Shown here: positions 30,477 to 36,036 of the stretch, piece by piece
How positions within the stretch are numbered: the first letter of the stretch is position 1
Layout: every line of letters begins with the position of its first letter
Assembly: GCA_029055875.1 (NCBI GenBank)
Contig: JAIDCJ010000012.1
Coordinates: 1-36,036 of the forward strand
Source of the DNA: Clostridia bacterium
GTDB lineage: Bacteria; Bacillota; Clostridia; Christensenellales; Borkfalkiaceae
Direction of reading: 5' to 3'
Length of the DNA: 36,036 nt
The notes under the pieces: model-generated
What the model was told of the DNA's origin: nothing
The model's database searches: none
What the model saw: the letters and a program-made list of their open reading frames with translations, nothing else
Made by a program: the position numbers and the translations under genes

Positions 30477-31613
30477 ATGGCTGAAAAAAAGAATTATTAC
30501 GAAATTCTCGGCGTGAGTAAAACTGCGTCGGAGGCGGAGATCAAGGCGGCGTATAAAAAGCTCGTCAAGCAGTACCACCCCGACCTGCACCCGAACGATA
30601 AGCTTGCGGCGGAGAAGTTCAAGGAAATCAACGAGGCGAACGAAGTGCTTTCCGATCCGCAGAAGCGCGCCGCGTACGACTACGAACAGGAGCATCCCGG
30701 CATGGGCGGCATGGGGGGTATGGGCGGCGGCTTTGCAGGAGGCTTCGGCGGCTTCGGAGATATTTTCGACAGCATCTTCCAAGGCTTCGGCGGCGGCGCG
30801 TCCGTTCAGCGCGATACCACGGGCGAGGATATTCAAATCAACGTTCCGCTCTCGTTTATGGACGCGGCAAAGGGCTGCACCAAAGAAATTACTTATGCGC
30901 GTAACGAACCCTGCCCCTCGTGCAAGGGTACGGGCGCAAAGAACGGCTCTGCCTATAAAACCTGTCAAAAGTGCGGCGGCAAGGGGCAGGTACGCTTTAC
31001 GCAGGACACCATGTTCGGCAGAACGGTGCGTGTGGGGGCGTGCCCCGATTGCGGCGGCAGAGGAAAGATCATCACCGAGAAATGTCCTGACTGCAAGGGC
31101 AGAGGGTTTATCCGCCGTGATACGAAGGTGACGCTCAACGTTCCAGCAGGCGCGGATACCAACTCGTATATCCGCAAGCGCGGCTTCGGTCAGGCGAGCA
31201 CGGAGGGCGGCGATCCCGGCGATTTGATTGCCGTATTCCGCGTGGAGCCGCACAAGATTTTCAAGCGCAAGAATATGGATTTGTATATCGATTTGCCCGT
31301 TCCCTTCCAGACGGCGGCGCTCGGCGGAACCGTGCAGGTTCCGGGGCTTGACGATACGTTTGCCTATACCATTCCCGAGGGCACGCAGAACGGCACCACC
31401 TTCACGGTGCGCGGCAAGGGCATTAAGTCGCGCAACGGCACGGGGAATTTGTACCTGCGCGTATTCGTGGAAGTGCCCACGAAGCTCACCAAGGAGCAGA
31501 AGAAGAAATTGCAGGAAACGGCGGACGAGCTCGAACTCAAACAGTTTGGAAAATCGAAAACCTATTCGGACGATTTATCGAGACTCTACGGCAAAGACGC
31601 CTACGAGAAATAA
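30477..31613 (+). CDS. dnaJ: Chaperone protein DnaJ (Hsp40)
   Basis: A 378-residue type I Hsp40. The J domain carries the HPD motif (His34-Pro-Asp36, in KQYHPDLHPND), which stimulates DnaK ATPase. A Gly/Phe-rich region with a GGM repeat follows (about 78-110). Four CxxCxGxG zinc repeats are complete: CPSCKGTG, CQKCGGKG, CPDCGGRG and CPDCKGRG. The C-terminal substrate-binding barrels are intact. ATG 30477 has TTGAGG upstream; an in-frame TTG at 30462 lies within that site and is rejected. Confidence 0.96.
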   Translation: MAEKKNYYEILGVSKTASEAEIKAAYKKLVKQYHPDLHPNDKLAAEKFKEINEANEVLSDPQKRAAYDYEQEHPGMGGMGGMGGGFAGGFGGFGDIFDSIFQGFGGGASVQRDTTGEDIQINVPLSFMDAAKGCTKEITYARNEPCPSCKGTGAKNGSAYKTCQKCGGKGQVRFTQDTMFGRTVRVGACPDCGGRGKIITEKCPDCKGRGFIRRDTKVTLNVPAGADTNSYIRKRGFGQASTEGGDPGDLIAVFRVEPHKIFKRKNMDLYIDLPVPFQTAALGGTVQVPGLDDTFAYTIPEGTQNGTTFTVRGKGIKSRNGTGNLYLRVFVEVPTKLTKEQKKKLQETADELELKQFGKSKTYSDDLSRLYGKDAYEK

Positions 31614-31618
31614 AAATC

Positions 31619-31645
31619 AAAACCCGCTTTGGCGGGTTTTTAATT
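31619..31645. terminator. Terminator after dnaJ, shared with convergent XRE gene
   Basis: AAAACCCGC / GCGGGTTTT with a 4-nt loop, then TAATTT. It overlaps the stop codon of the convergent regulator gene at 31640. Confidence 0.8.
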
Positions 31646-31861
31646 TATCCTATCAGGGAAAAGGAGATAATCGCAACTGACGCCGAGTGCATTACTTATT
31701 TTCATTAACCGTCCTGCATGGGGGTACCGTTTGCCCGCAAGATAGTCTTTCAGCGTTCTAATGGAAATTCCCGTTTTTTGAGATAGTTCCGTTACGGTAA
31801 GCCCGCTATTTTCCACCGTTTCCTTTAATCTTTTTGTTAAATCCGAAAAATCCCAAACCAT
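31640..31861 (-). CDS. XRE-family HTH regulator (leftward of divergent pair)
   Basis: A 73-residue single-domain regulator. The HTH is LTVTELSQKTGISIRTLKDY followed by LAGKRYPHAGRLMKISNALG. The start is ATG 31861 (AGAGG about ten bases upstream); the frame is open further but those codons run through the control region. It is divergent from a second XRE gene, with two operator-like palindromes between them. Confidence 0.8.
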   Translation of the reverse strand: MVWDFSDLTKRLKETVENSGLTVTELSQKTGISIRTLKDYLAGKRYPHAGRLMKISNALGVSCDYLLFPDRIN

Positions 31862-31888
31862 ATATAACAAACCTCTAAACAAATCTTG

Positions 31889-31903
31889 ATAGCAAATTGC
31901 TAT
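31889..31903. promoter_or_regulatory. Operator A of the XRE pair
   Basis: ATAGCAAATTGCTAT, a perfect palindrome around a central base (ATAGCAA/TTGCTAT overlapping). Confidence 0.65.
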
Positions 31904-31913
31904 ATTCCTTTTT

Positions 31914-31942
31914 ATAATATAACAGTTTGCTATAATTGTCAA
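31914..31942 (-). promoter_or_regulatory. Sigma-A promoter of the leftward XRE gene
   Basis: On the minus strand TTGACA (31937-31942), 17-bp spacer, TATTAT (31914-31919). Operator B lies in the spacer. The layout is identical to that at 26996-27024. Confidence 0.7.
31919..31933. promoter_or_regulatory. Operator B of the XRE pair
   Basis: ATAACAGTTTGCTAT, an imperfect copy of operator A, 30 bp centre to centre. A rightward -10 (TATAAT, 31913-31918) abuts it. Confidence 0.55.
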
Positions 31943-31951
31943 GAGGTTATT

Positions 31952-32158
31952 ATGAAAACTTTTCAAGAAAAATTATTGGAACAACGAACTCTATATGGGT
32001 ACACACAAAGGCAGGTTGCAGAGCATTTAGGAATTTCGCAGCCGTCGTACATTCGTTACGAAAATGGTTCTTCGGAGCCTACACTCGAAAATCTTGTAAA
32101 GATTGCAGACTTGTATGAAGTTTCAGTTGATTATTTGCTTGGGCGGAAAGAGCTTTAA
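31952..32158 (+). CDS. XRE-family HTH regulator (rightward of divergent pair)
   Basis: A 68-residue Cro/CI-like protein. The HTH is YTQRQVAEHLGISQPSYIRY, then SEPTLENLVKIADLYEVSVD. The ATG at 31952 has AGAGG seven to nine bases upstream; longer in-frame starts lie inside the operators. With the leftward regulator it may form a small mutual switch, though the second may simply be an accessory gene of the same regulon. Confidence 0.8.
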   Translation: MKTFQEKLLEQRTLYGYTQRQVAEHLGISQPSYIRYENGSSEPTLENLVKIADLYEVSVDYLLGRKEL

Positions 32159-32160
32159 TA

Positions 32161-32189
32161 TTGACAAGGGAAACAAATAAATTTATAAT
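32161..32189 (+). promoter_or_regulatory. Perfect consensus promoter of prmA, predicted leaderless
   Basis: TTGACA (32161-32166), 17-bp spacer, TATAAT (32184-32189): no mismatch. The prmA ATG is at 32197, where transcription should begin, and no SD-like sequence precedes it. Confidence 0.75.
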
Positions 32190-32196
32190 AAACGCT

Positions 32197-33144
32197 ATGA
32201 AATACATTGAACTTACCGTACATACCACAACCGAGGCGAGCGAGCTGGTTGCCGACGTCATGTGGCAGTTTACGCCGCACGGGGTAGCCGTGAGCGACGC
32301 GGCGGATATTATTGCGCTGCAAAAAGATTCTACCGTCTTTTGGGATTATATGGACGAGAGCGTTACCGCCCCGCAAACGGATGTGCTCGTGAAATGCTTT
32401 TTGGAAGTAGCAACGGCGGACGAGCAGACGACGCTTATCATGCGCGAAATCAAGAGCCGCGAGGCCTTAGCGGGCGGGGCAATTCCGTTCGGAACGTTGG
32501 AAGAAACCAAGCGCGAAATCGAGGGCGACGACTGGATCGATATTTGGAAAAAGCATTTCCGTCCCATTCACGTCGGGGGAAAAGTCGTTATCGTTCCCGA
32601 ATGGATCAAGTACGAAAAGCAAGCGGGCGAGGTAATCGTTACGCTCGATTCCAATATGGCGTTCGGCACGGGCGAGCATGAAACTACCGCCATGTGTCTG
32701 GAACTCCTGCAAGAGTACGGCAAAGCGGGAGATACCGTCATTGACGTCGGCTGCGGGAGCGGTATCTTAGGCATTGCGGCGGCAAAGCTCGGCGCGCAGA
32801 AGTGCTATCTCACCGATATCGACCCCGTTGCCGTGGAGAGCGCGAACCATAACGCGGAAAAGAACGGCGTTTCTAAGAGCGTGGTTGTGGCGCATTCCAA
32901 TCTTTTGGATAACGCCGATATTAAGGGGGAGCTGGTGCTTGCGAATATTACGGCGGAAGTGCTCGTCATGCTCGCGCCCTCTATCCCGAAAAACTTGAAA
33001 GAGAACGGCACGCTGATACTCAGCGGCATTATCAAAGACCGCCTGAGCTTGGTGCGCAGTGCGTTCGAGGCGCAGGGGCTTGAAGAAGTAGAAATGCGCA
33101 ATAAAGGCGAATGGTATGCCCTTGTATATAGGTGGCACAAATGA
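32197..33144 (+). CDS. prmA: Ribosomal protein L11 methyltransferase PrmA
   Basis: A 315-residue SAM-dependent methyltransferase that trimethylates L11. The N-terminal substrate-recognition domain opens with MKYIELTVHTTTEASELVAD. The catalytic domain has the SAM glycine loop VIDVGCGSGILGIAAAKLG (about 181-199), the acidic loop TDIDPVAVESA and a motif IV-like LVLANITAEVLVML. Length fits the family. It lies in the usual dnaJ-prmA-mtaB order, here separated from dnaJ by the XRE pair, and has its own perfect promoter. Its stop overlaps mtaB as ATGA. Confidence 0.93.
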   Translation: MKYIELTVHTTTEASELVADVMWQFTPHGVAVSDAADIIALQKDSTVFWDYMDESVTAPQTDVLVKCFLEVATADEQTTLIMREIKSREALAGGAIPFGTLEETKREIEGDDWIDIWKKHFRPIHVGGKVVIVPEWIKYEKQAGEVIVTLDSNMAFGTGEHETTAMCLELLQEYGKAGDTVIDVGCGSGILGIAAAKLGAQKCYLTDIDPVAVESANHNAEKNGVSKSVVVAHSNLLDNADIKGELVLANITAEVLVMLAPSIPKNLKENGTLILSGIIKDRLSLVRSAFEAQGLEEVEMRNKGEWYALVYRWHK

Positions 33145-34364
33145 AGGCGTGCGTGTTTACGCTCGGTTGTAAAATGAACGAGGTCGAGAGTATGTCGCTC
33201 ATGCGCGGGCTCGAGGAGCGCGGCTACGAAGTGACGGAAGTTCCCGAATACGCCGACTTATATTTAATTAACACCTGCGCGGTGACTGCCGAGGCGGAGC
33301 GCAAGAGCCGTCAGGCGGTGGCGCGGCTTAGAAAATTCAACCCGAATGCGCCCGTCGTGGTGTGCGGGTGCGCTTCCGAGCATAATTCCAAAGCGTTTGA
33401 AACGCGCGAGGGCGTGACCTTCGTCTCGGGTGCCATGGGCAAGGACAAGCTGCTCGATTATATTGCGGAGCGGGGCGCGGCGCATGAAACGGAGAGCGCG
33501 TTCTGCGAGTTGCCCGCTCCCAAGCGCAGCAAAACCCGCGCGTATCTGCGCATACAGGACGGTTGCAACCGCTTTTGCTCCTATTGCTTAATTCCCTATT
33601 TAAGAGGGAGAACGCGTTCGCGCAGTGCCGAAAAAATCGTGGAAGAAGCGAGGACCTGCGGGGCGAAGGAAATCGTGCTCACGGGGATCGATATTTCCTC
33701 GTATGAGGACGGCGAAATAAGGCTCGGGGAATTATTGCTATTATTAAAGGAGATTCCCGCGCGCATACGGCTCGGTTCGTTGGAGCCGTGCGTGATTACC
33801 GAAGAATTTCTTAAACAAATGCAGGCGGCGGGAAACGTAGCCGAGCAGTTCCATTTATCGTTGCAGAGCGGTTCGAGCGCGGTGCTGAAAAACATGAACC
33901 GCCGCTATACGCGTGAAGAGTATTTGAATAAGTGCGCGCTCATTTACCGCCATTTCCCGAACGCCGCTATCACCACGGATATTATCGTCGGCTATCCAAC
34001 CGAAACGGAAGAGGACTTCTTGCAGTCGCTCTCCATTGTGAAAGAGGCGTCTCTCGCGCGGGTGCACGCGTTTCCGTTTTCCCCGCGTGCGGGCACGAAC
34101 GCCGCGAAGCTCAAAGATATTCCGCCCGAAATCAAAAAGGAGCGCATGGGCAGAATGCTCGAAGCGGCGCGCCTTGCCGAGAAAACTTATCTCGGAAAAT
34201 TTTTGGGGAGCGAACAGATTGCGCTCTTTGAAAATGACGGCGGGTACACCTCGAACTATCTGCGCGTGTATGCCGAGGGCGCGCGGGAAGGGAGTATGTA
34301 CCGCGTAAAATTAATCGAAGCGTATCAGGACGGCGTCCGCGCCGAAATCATAAAGGAGATATAA
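33141..34364 (+). CDS. mtaB: tRNA t6A37 methylthiotransferase MtaB
   Basis: A 407-residue radical-SAM enzyme that converts t6A to ms2t6A at tRNA position 37. The N-terminal domain has the three cluster cysteines Cys10 (TLGCKMN), Cys46 (INTCAVTA) and Cys77 (CGCASE). The radical-SAM CxxxCxxC is Cys142, Cys146, Cys149 in DGCNRFCSYC. A TRAM-like tail follows. The family-diagnostic order and GRTRSRS context favour MtaB over MiaB or RimO. ATG 33141 overlaps the prmA stop and has GGTGG upstream. Confidence 0.92.
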   Translation: MKACVFTLGCKMNEVESMSLMRGLEERGYEVTEVPEYADLYLINTCAVTAEAERKSRQAVARLRKFNPNAPVVVCGCASEHNSKAFETREGVTFVSGAMGKDKLLDYIAERGAAHETESAFCELPAPKRSKTRAYLRIQDGCNRFCSYCLIPYLRGRTRSRSAEKIVEEARTCGAKEIVLTGIDISSYEDGEIRLGELLLLLKEIPARIRLGSLEPCVITEEFLKQMQAAGNVAEQFHLSLQSGSSAVLKNMNRRYTREEYLNKCALIYRHFPNAAITTDIIVGYPTETEEDFLQSLSIVKEASLARVHAFPFSPRAGTNAAKLKDIPPEIKKERMGRMLEAARLAEKTYLGKFLGSEQIALFENDGGYTSNYLRVYAEGAREGSMYRVKLIEAYQDGVRAEIIKEI

Positions 34365-34366
34365 CA

Positions 34367-34702
34367 ATGGAAAACTGTATTTTCTGTAAAATTATCGCGG
34401 GGGAAATTCCCTCTGCAAAGGTGTACGAGGACGAGGAAATTATTATTTTTAAGGACATCGAGCCCAAGGCGAAAATTCACCTTCTCTGCGTGCCGAAGGA
34501 GCACTTTGCATATCTGGGCGAAATGGACGACGCCCGCGCCGCGCTGGTGGGGCGCACGCTCAAAAAGATAGCGTCACTTCAAAATACGCTCGGGCTTTCC
34601 GAGGGGTATCGGCTTGTCATCAACCAAGGCGAGAACGCAGGACAGACGGTGCACCACTTGCATATTCACATTCTCGGCGGCGAAACTTTGCCGTGGGAAT
34701 AA
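34367..34702 (+). CDS. HIT-family (HinT-like) nucleotide hydrolase
   Basis: A 111-residue histidine-triad protein. It begins CIFCKIIAGEIPSAKVYEDE, typical of the HinT branch, and ends with the triad HLHIHILGG (His97, His99, His101; His99 is the expected nucleophile). HinT proteins hydrolyse purine nucleoside phosphoramidates. It follows mtaB after 2 nt with AAGGAG upstream, so prmA-mtaB-hit form one operon. Confidence 0.93.
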   Translation: MENCIFCKIIAGEIPSAKVYEDEEIIIFKDIEPKAKIHLLCVPKEHFAYLGEMDDARAALVGRTLKKIASLQNTLGLSEGYRLVINQGENAGQTVHHLHIHILGGETLPWE

Positions 34703-34760
34703 AGATATTCACGAATTTCTTTTCTTTGAAAAAAGTATAAAACTGAATCAAACAGTCAAC

Positions 34761-34791
34761 AATCCTTCCGAACGGTCGGGAGGATTTTTTT
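34761..34791 (+). terminator. Terminator whose 3' arm doubles as an SD site
   Basis: AATCCTTCCGA / TCGGGAGGATT (11 bp, one G-U) with a 4-nt loop and seven T. The GGAGG of the 3' arm is eight bases before the next ATG. Confidence 0.8.
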
Positions 34792-35235
34792 ATGCATAAG
34801 AACAGACTGCGAAAAATTTGGCTTGCGTGCAAGGCGGTTGCCGTTTGCTCGCTCGCGGCACTCTGTGCTTTTTTCGCGCTCCTTTTAACGCACTCCCCCG
34901 TGTTTGAAGAGGGCGAGGCCTACGAGCTCTCTTACGGCTTATCTTCCTCGGCGCAGACGGTAAGAACGAAAAACCCGCTTTTCGATAAACTCTTAAACGG
35001 CGCGGTGGCAGGCGAGAGCGTGCGCTACACGGGCAACCGCTACGAGGAAATGAAGGAGAAGTTCGCGGCGACGCTCCTCTTTACGGAAGAGGTAAACGGC
35101 GTTACAAACTATTATTTATATTCCCCGCTCTTGAAGGGCGGAATGGAGCTCGGCGGCAGGTTCGTGAATTTGCATATTGCCGTAAGCAGCGAGCAGACGG
35201 CGGCGGGAACTCCCATTATCTTCGGCGGATTTTGA
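34792..35235 (+). CDS. Small signal-anchored protein, YwmB-like tail possible
   Basis: A 147-residue protein with an N-terminal signal anchor (about 13-33) and an extracytoplasmic part. The end, NYYLYSPLL through VNLHIAVSSEQ and GTPIIFGGF, is reminiscent of the C-terminal portion of YwmB-family proteins that sit near murA-spoIID-spoIIQ in Bacillus and Clostridia. If so it is much shorter than the usual ~240 residues. I am not certain of this. It lies just upstream of a spoIIQ-like gene. GGAGG in the terminator arm is its only SD candidate. Confidence 0.6.
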   Translation: MHKNRLRKIWLACKAVAVCSLAALCAFFALLLTHSPVFEEGEAYELSYGLSSSAQTVRTKNPLFDKLLNGAVAGESVRYTGNRYEEMKEKFAATLLFTEEVNGVTNYYLYSPLLKGGMELGGRFVNLHIAVSSEQTAAGTPIIFGGF

Positions 35236-35301
35236 TTTCCGGAGTATAAAACGGAGAAAGGCTGTCAATCATGTACATAGAAATTTTTTCGGAGGAGACC
35301 C

Positions 35302-35934
35302 ATGAAAGAAGAAAAAACCAAAAGCAAAAAAAGAGTTTTATACTACAGCATTCTCACCGTCTGCGTATTGCTGCTTGCGGCGGCAATCGTGCTCACCGTA
35401 TATTTCGTTACGGGACGGAGTGGTGAAGTGATTGACGCACCCGACCCTTCGGGGCCGACCGAGCCCGATAAGCCCGACGTACCCGATGATAAGCCTACGG
35501 GCGGTGACGACGTAGACCCCAACCCCTACGTTATCCCCATTTCGGCAACGTACAATTTCGAGTACGGCGAAATCTACACCAATCAGACCATCGGCTGTAT
35601 TTACCGCCACTATGCAATCGACTTCTCGGCGGATGAGGGCACGGACGTCTTTGCAATGGCAGACGGTACGGTAACGGAAGTGAACTATCACGAGAGCCTC
35701 GGCAACCGCATTACGGTAGACCACGGCAACGGACTTACGAGCGTGTATATCTACGTCACGCCCGTTGCGGGACTCGGCGTAGGGCAGAAGGTGACGAAGG
35801 GCGAAAAGATTGCCGAAGTAGGCGCAGAGGGCAGCGAGATGAAGGACGGCGCGCACCTGCACTTCGAGGTCAAGGAAAATAACAAGTGGGTAGATCCCAA
35901 CAAGTATATCGACGCAGTGCTCGATCAGAAGTAA
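35302..35934 (+). CDS. SpoIIQ-like M23 (LytM) family protein
   Basis: A 210-residue protein with an N-terminal transmembrane segment (about 12-35), a Pro/Asp-rich linker (48-75) and a LytM domain. The zinc-site residues are present: HxxxD (His103, Asp107, in RHYAIDFS) and HLH (His185, His187), so it may keep endopeptidase activity. Bacillus SpoIIQ has a degenerate site, while clostridial SpoIIQ is often intact. SpoIIQ in the forespore pairs with SpoIIIAH during engulfment. Sporulation context in this window (SpoIIE, ger operon) supports this, but another M23 membrane peptidase is possible. GGAGGAG precedes the ATG. Confidence 0.75.
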   Translation: MKEEKTKSKKRVLYYSILTVCVLLLAAAIVLTVYFVTGRSGEVIDAPDPSGPTEPDKPDVPDDKPTGGDDVDPNPYVIPISATYNFEYGEIYTNQTIGCIYRHYAIDFSADEGTDVFAMADGTVTEVNYHESLGNRITVDHGNGLTSVYIYVTPVAGLGVGQKVTKGEKIAEVGAEGSEMKDGAHLHFEVKENNKWVDPNKYIDAVLDQK

Positions 35935-36036
35935 TCAGGCGCCGCGCCCCCCCGGTGGGGGGGGCGGGGGGGCGGCCCATGTGGGTGGCAAAAAAAAAAA
36001 GGGACCACCCCCCCACAAAAAAAAGCGAAAATAAAA
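35935..36036. other. Homopolymer-rich contig end, possible artefact
   Basis: Runs of C, G and A (C7, G8, G7, A11, C7, A8) unlike anything else in the window. It may be low-quality assembly sequence. I see no gene or terminator that I would trust here. Confidence 0.7.

Noticed and set aside
30063-31253. 396-codon antisense frame over dnaJ
   Set aside because: It is a mirror of the strongly coding dnaJ/dnaK region, with no independent motifs.
1-36036. CRISPR arrays, tRNA, rRNA or intact transposase
   Set aside because: None recognised; the only repeats are those listed.

Overview
The window looks like a chromosomal segment from an endospore-forming member of the Clostridia (Bacillota), probably an uncultured, gut-type lineage. 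The evidence is a spoIIE-type phosphatase, a gerA-gerB-gerC germinant receptor operon, a SpoIIQ-like M23 protein, a Spo0A-box-like site upstream of spoIIE, and a grpE-dnaK-dnaJ-prmA-mtaB-HIT block in an order common in Clostridia. The lineage call is inference from gene content only. The right-hand end (from about 35,935) is homopolymer-rich and looks like a poor-quality contig end.

Layout. (1) 1-5,900 is AT-rich accessory DNA: a TPR-like protein, then an APH-fold kinase, a two-TM protein fused to a HAD phosphatase domain, a serine-hydrolase (class C beta-lactamase fold) gene broken by a frameshift at an A8 tract, and an IucA/IucC (NIS siderophore synthetase)-like gene broken by an in-frame TAA. 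Two copies of a ~165-190 bp direct repeat bracket this block. (2) 6,327-10,248 is an operon with a membrane protein carrying a Nudix-like domain, a 2-keto-3-deoxygluconate-kinase-like PfkB kinase and a D-2-hydroxyacid dehydrogenase. A double-anchored, domain-permuted GH3 glycosidase with its own promoter follows. (3) 13,521-17,085 is a tightly overlapping three-gene operon: VTC-domain protein, DUF4956 membrane protein and a Cthe_2159-like beta-helix lipoprotein. (4) 17,152-17,619 holds a small AT-rich orphan gene. (5) spoIIE runs leftward from 19,992. (6) 20,095-20,510 is a gene-poor interval with a near-consensus leftward promoter, two mini-ORFs with strong Shine-Dalgarno sites, a foldable three-stem core and a terminator: a candidate undescribed structured RNA. 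(7) 20,601-21,683 is an orphan Hint-tail/toxin C-terminal fragment with a probable immunity gene. (8) 21,930-25,687 is the leftward germination operon, followed by two small membrane proteins. (9) 26,938-32,158 includes two XRE regulator loci whose divergent control regions share the same plan (paired operators 30 bp apart, TTGACA-N17-TATTAT), a PRTase-like protein and the heat-shock cluster. (10) 32,161-35,934 holds prmA on a perfect consensus promoter that predicts a leaderless mRNA, then mtaB, a HIT protein, a small exported protein and a spoIIQ-like gene.

How the parts fit. The right two-thirds is ordinary clostridial core: sporulation, germination, proteostasis and RNA/protein modification. 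The accessory interest lies in the decaying repeat-flanked cassette at the left, the VTC/DUF4956/beta-helix operon, the RNA-like transcript upstream of spoIIE, and the toxin/immunity fragment. No rRNA, tRNA, CRISPR array or intact transposase gene was recognised.
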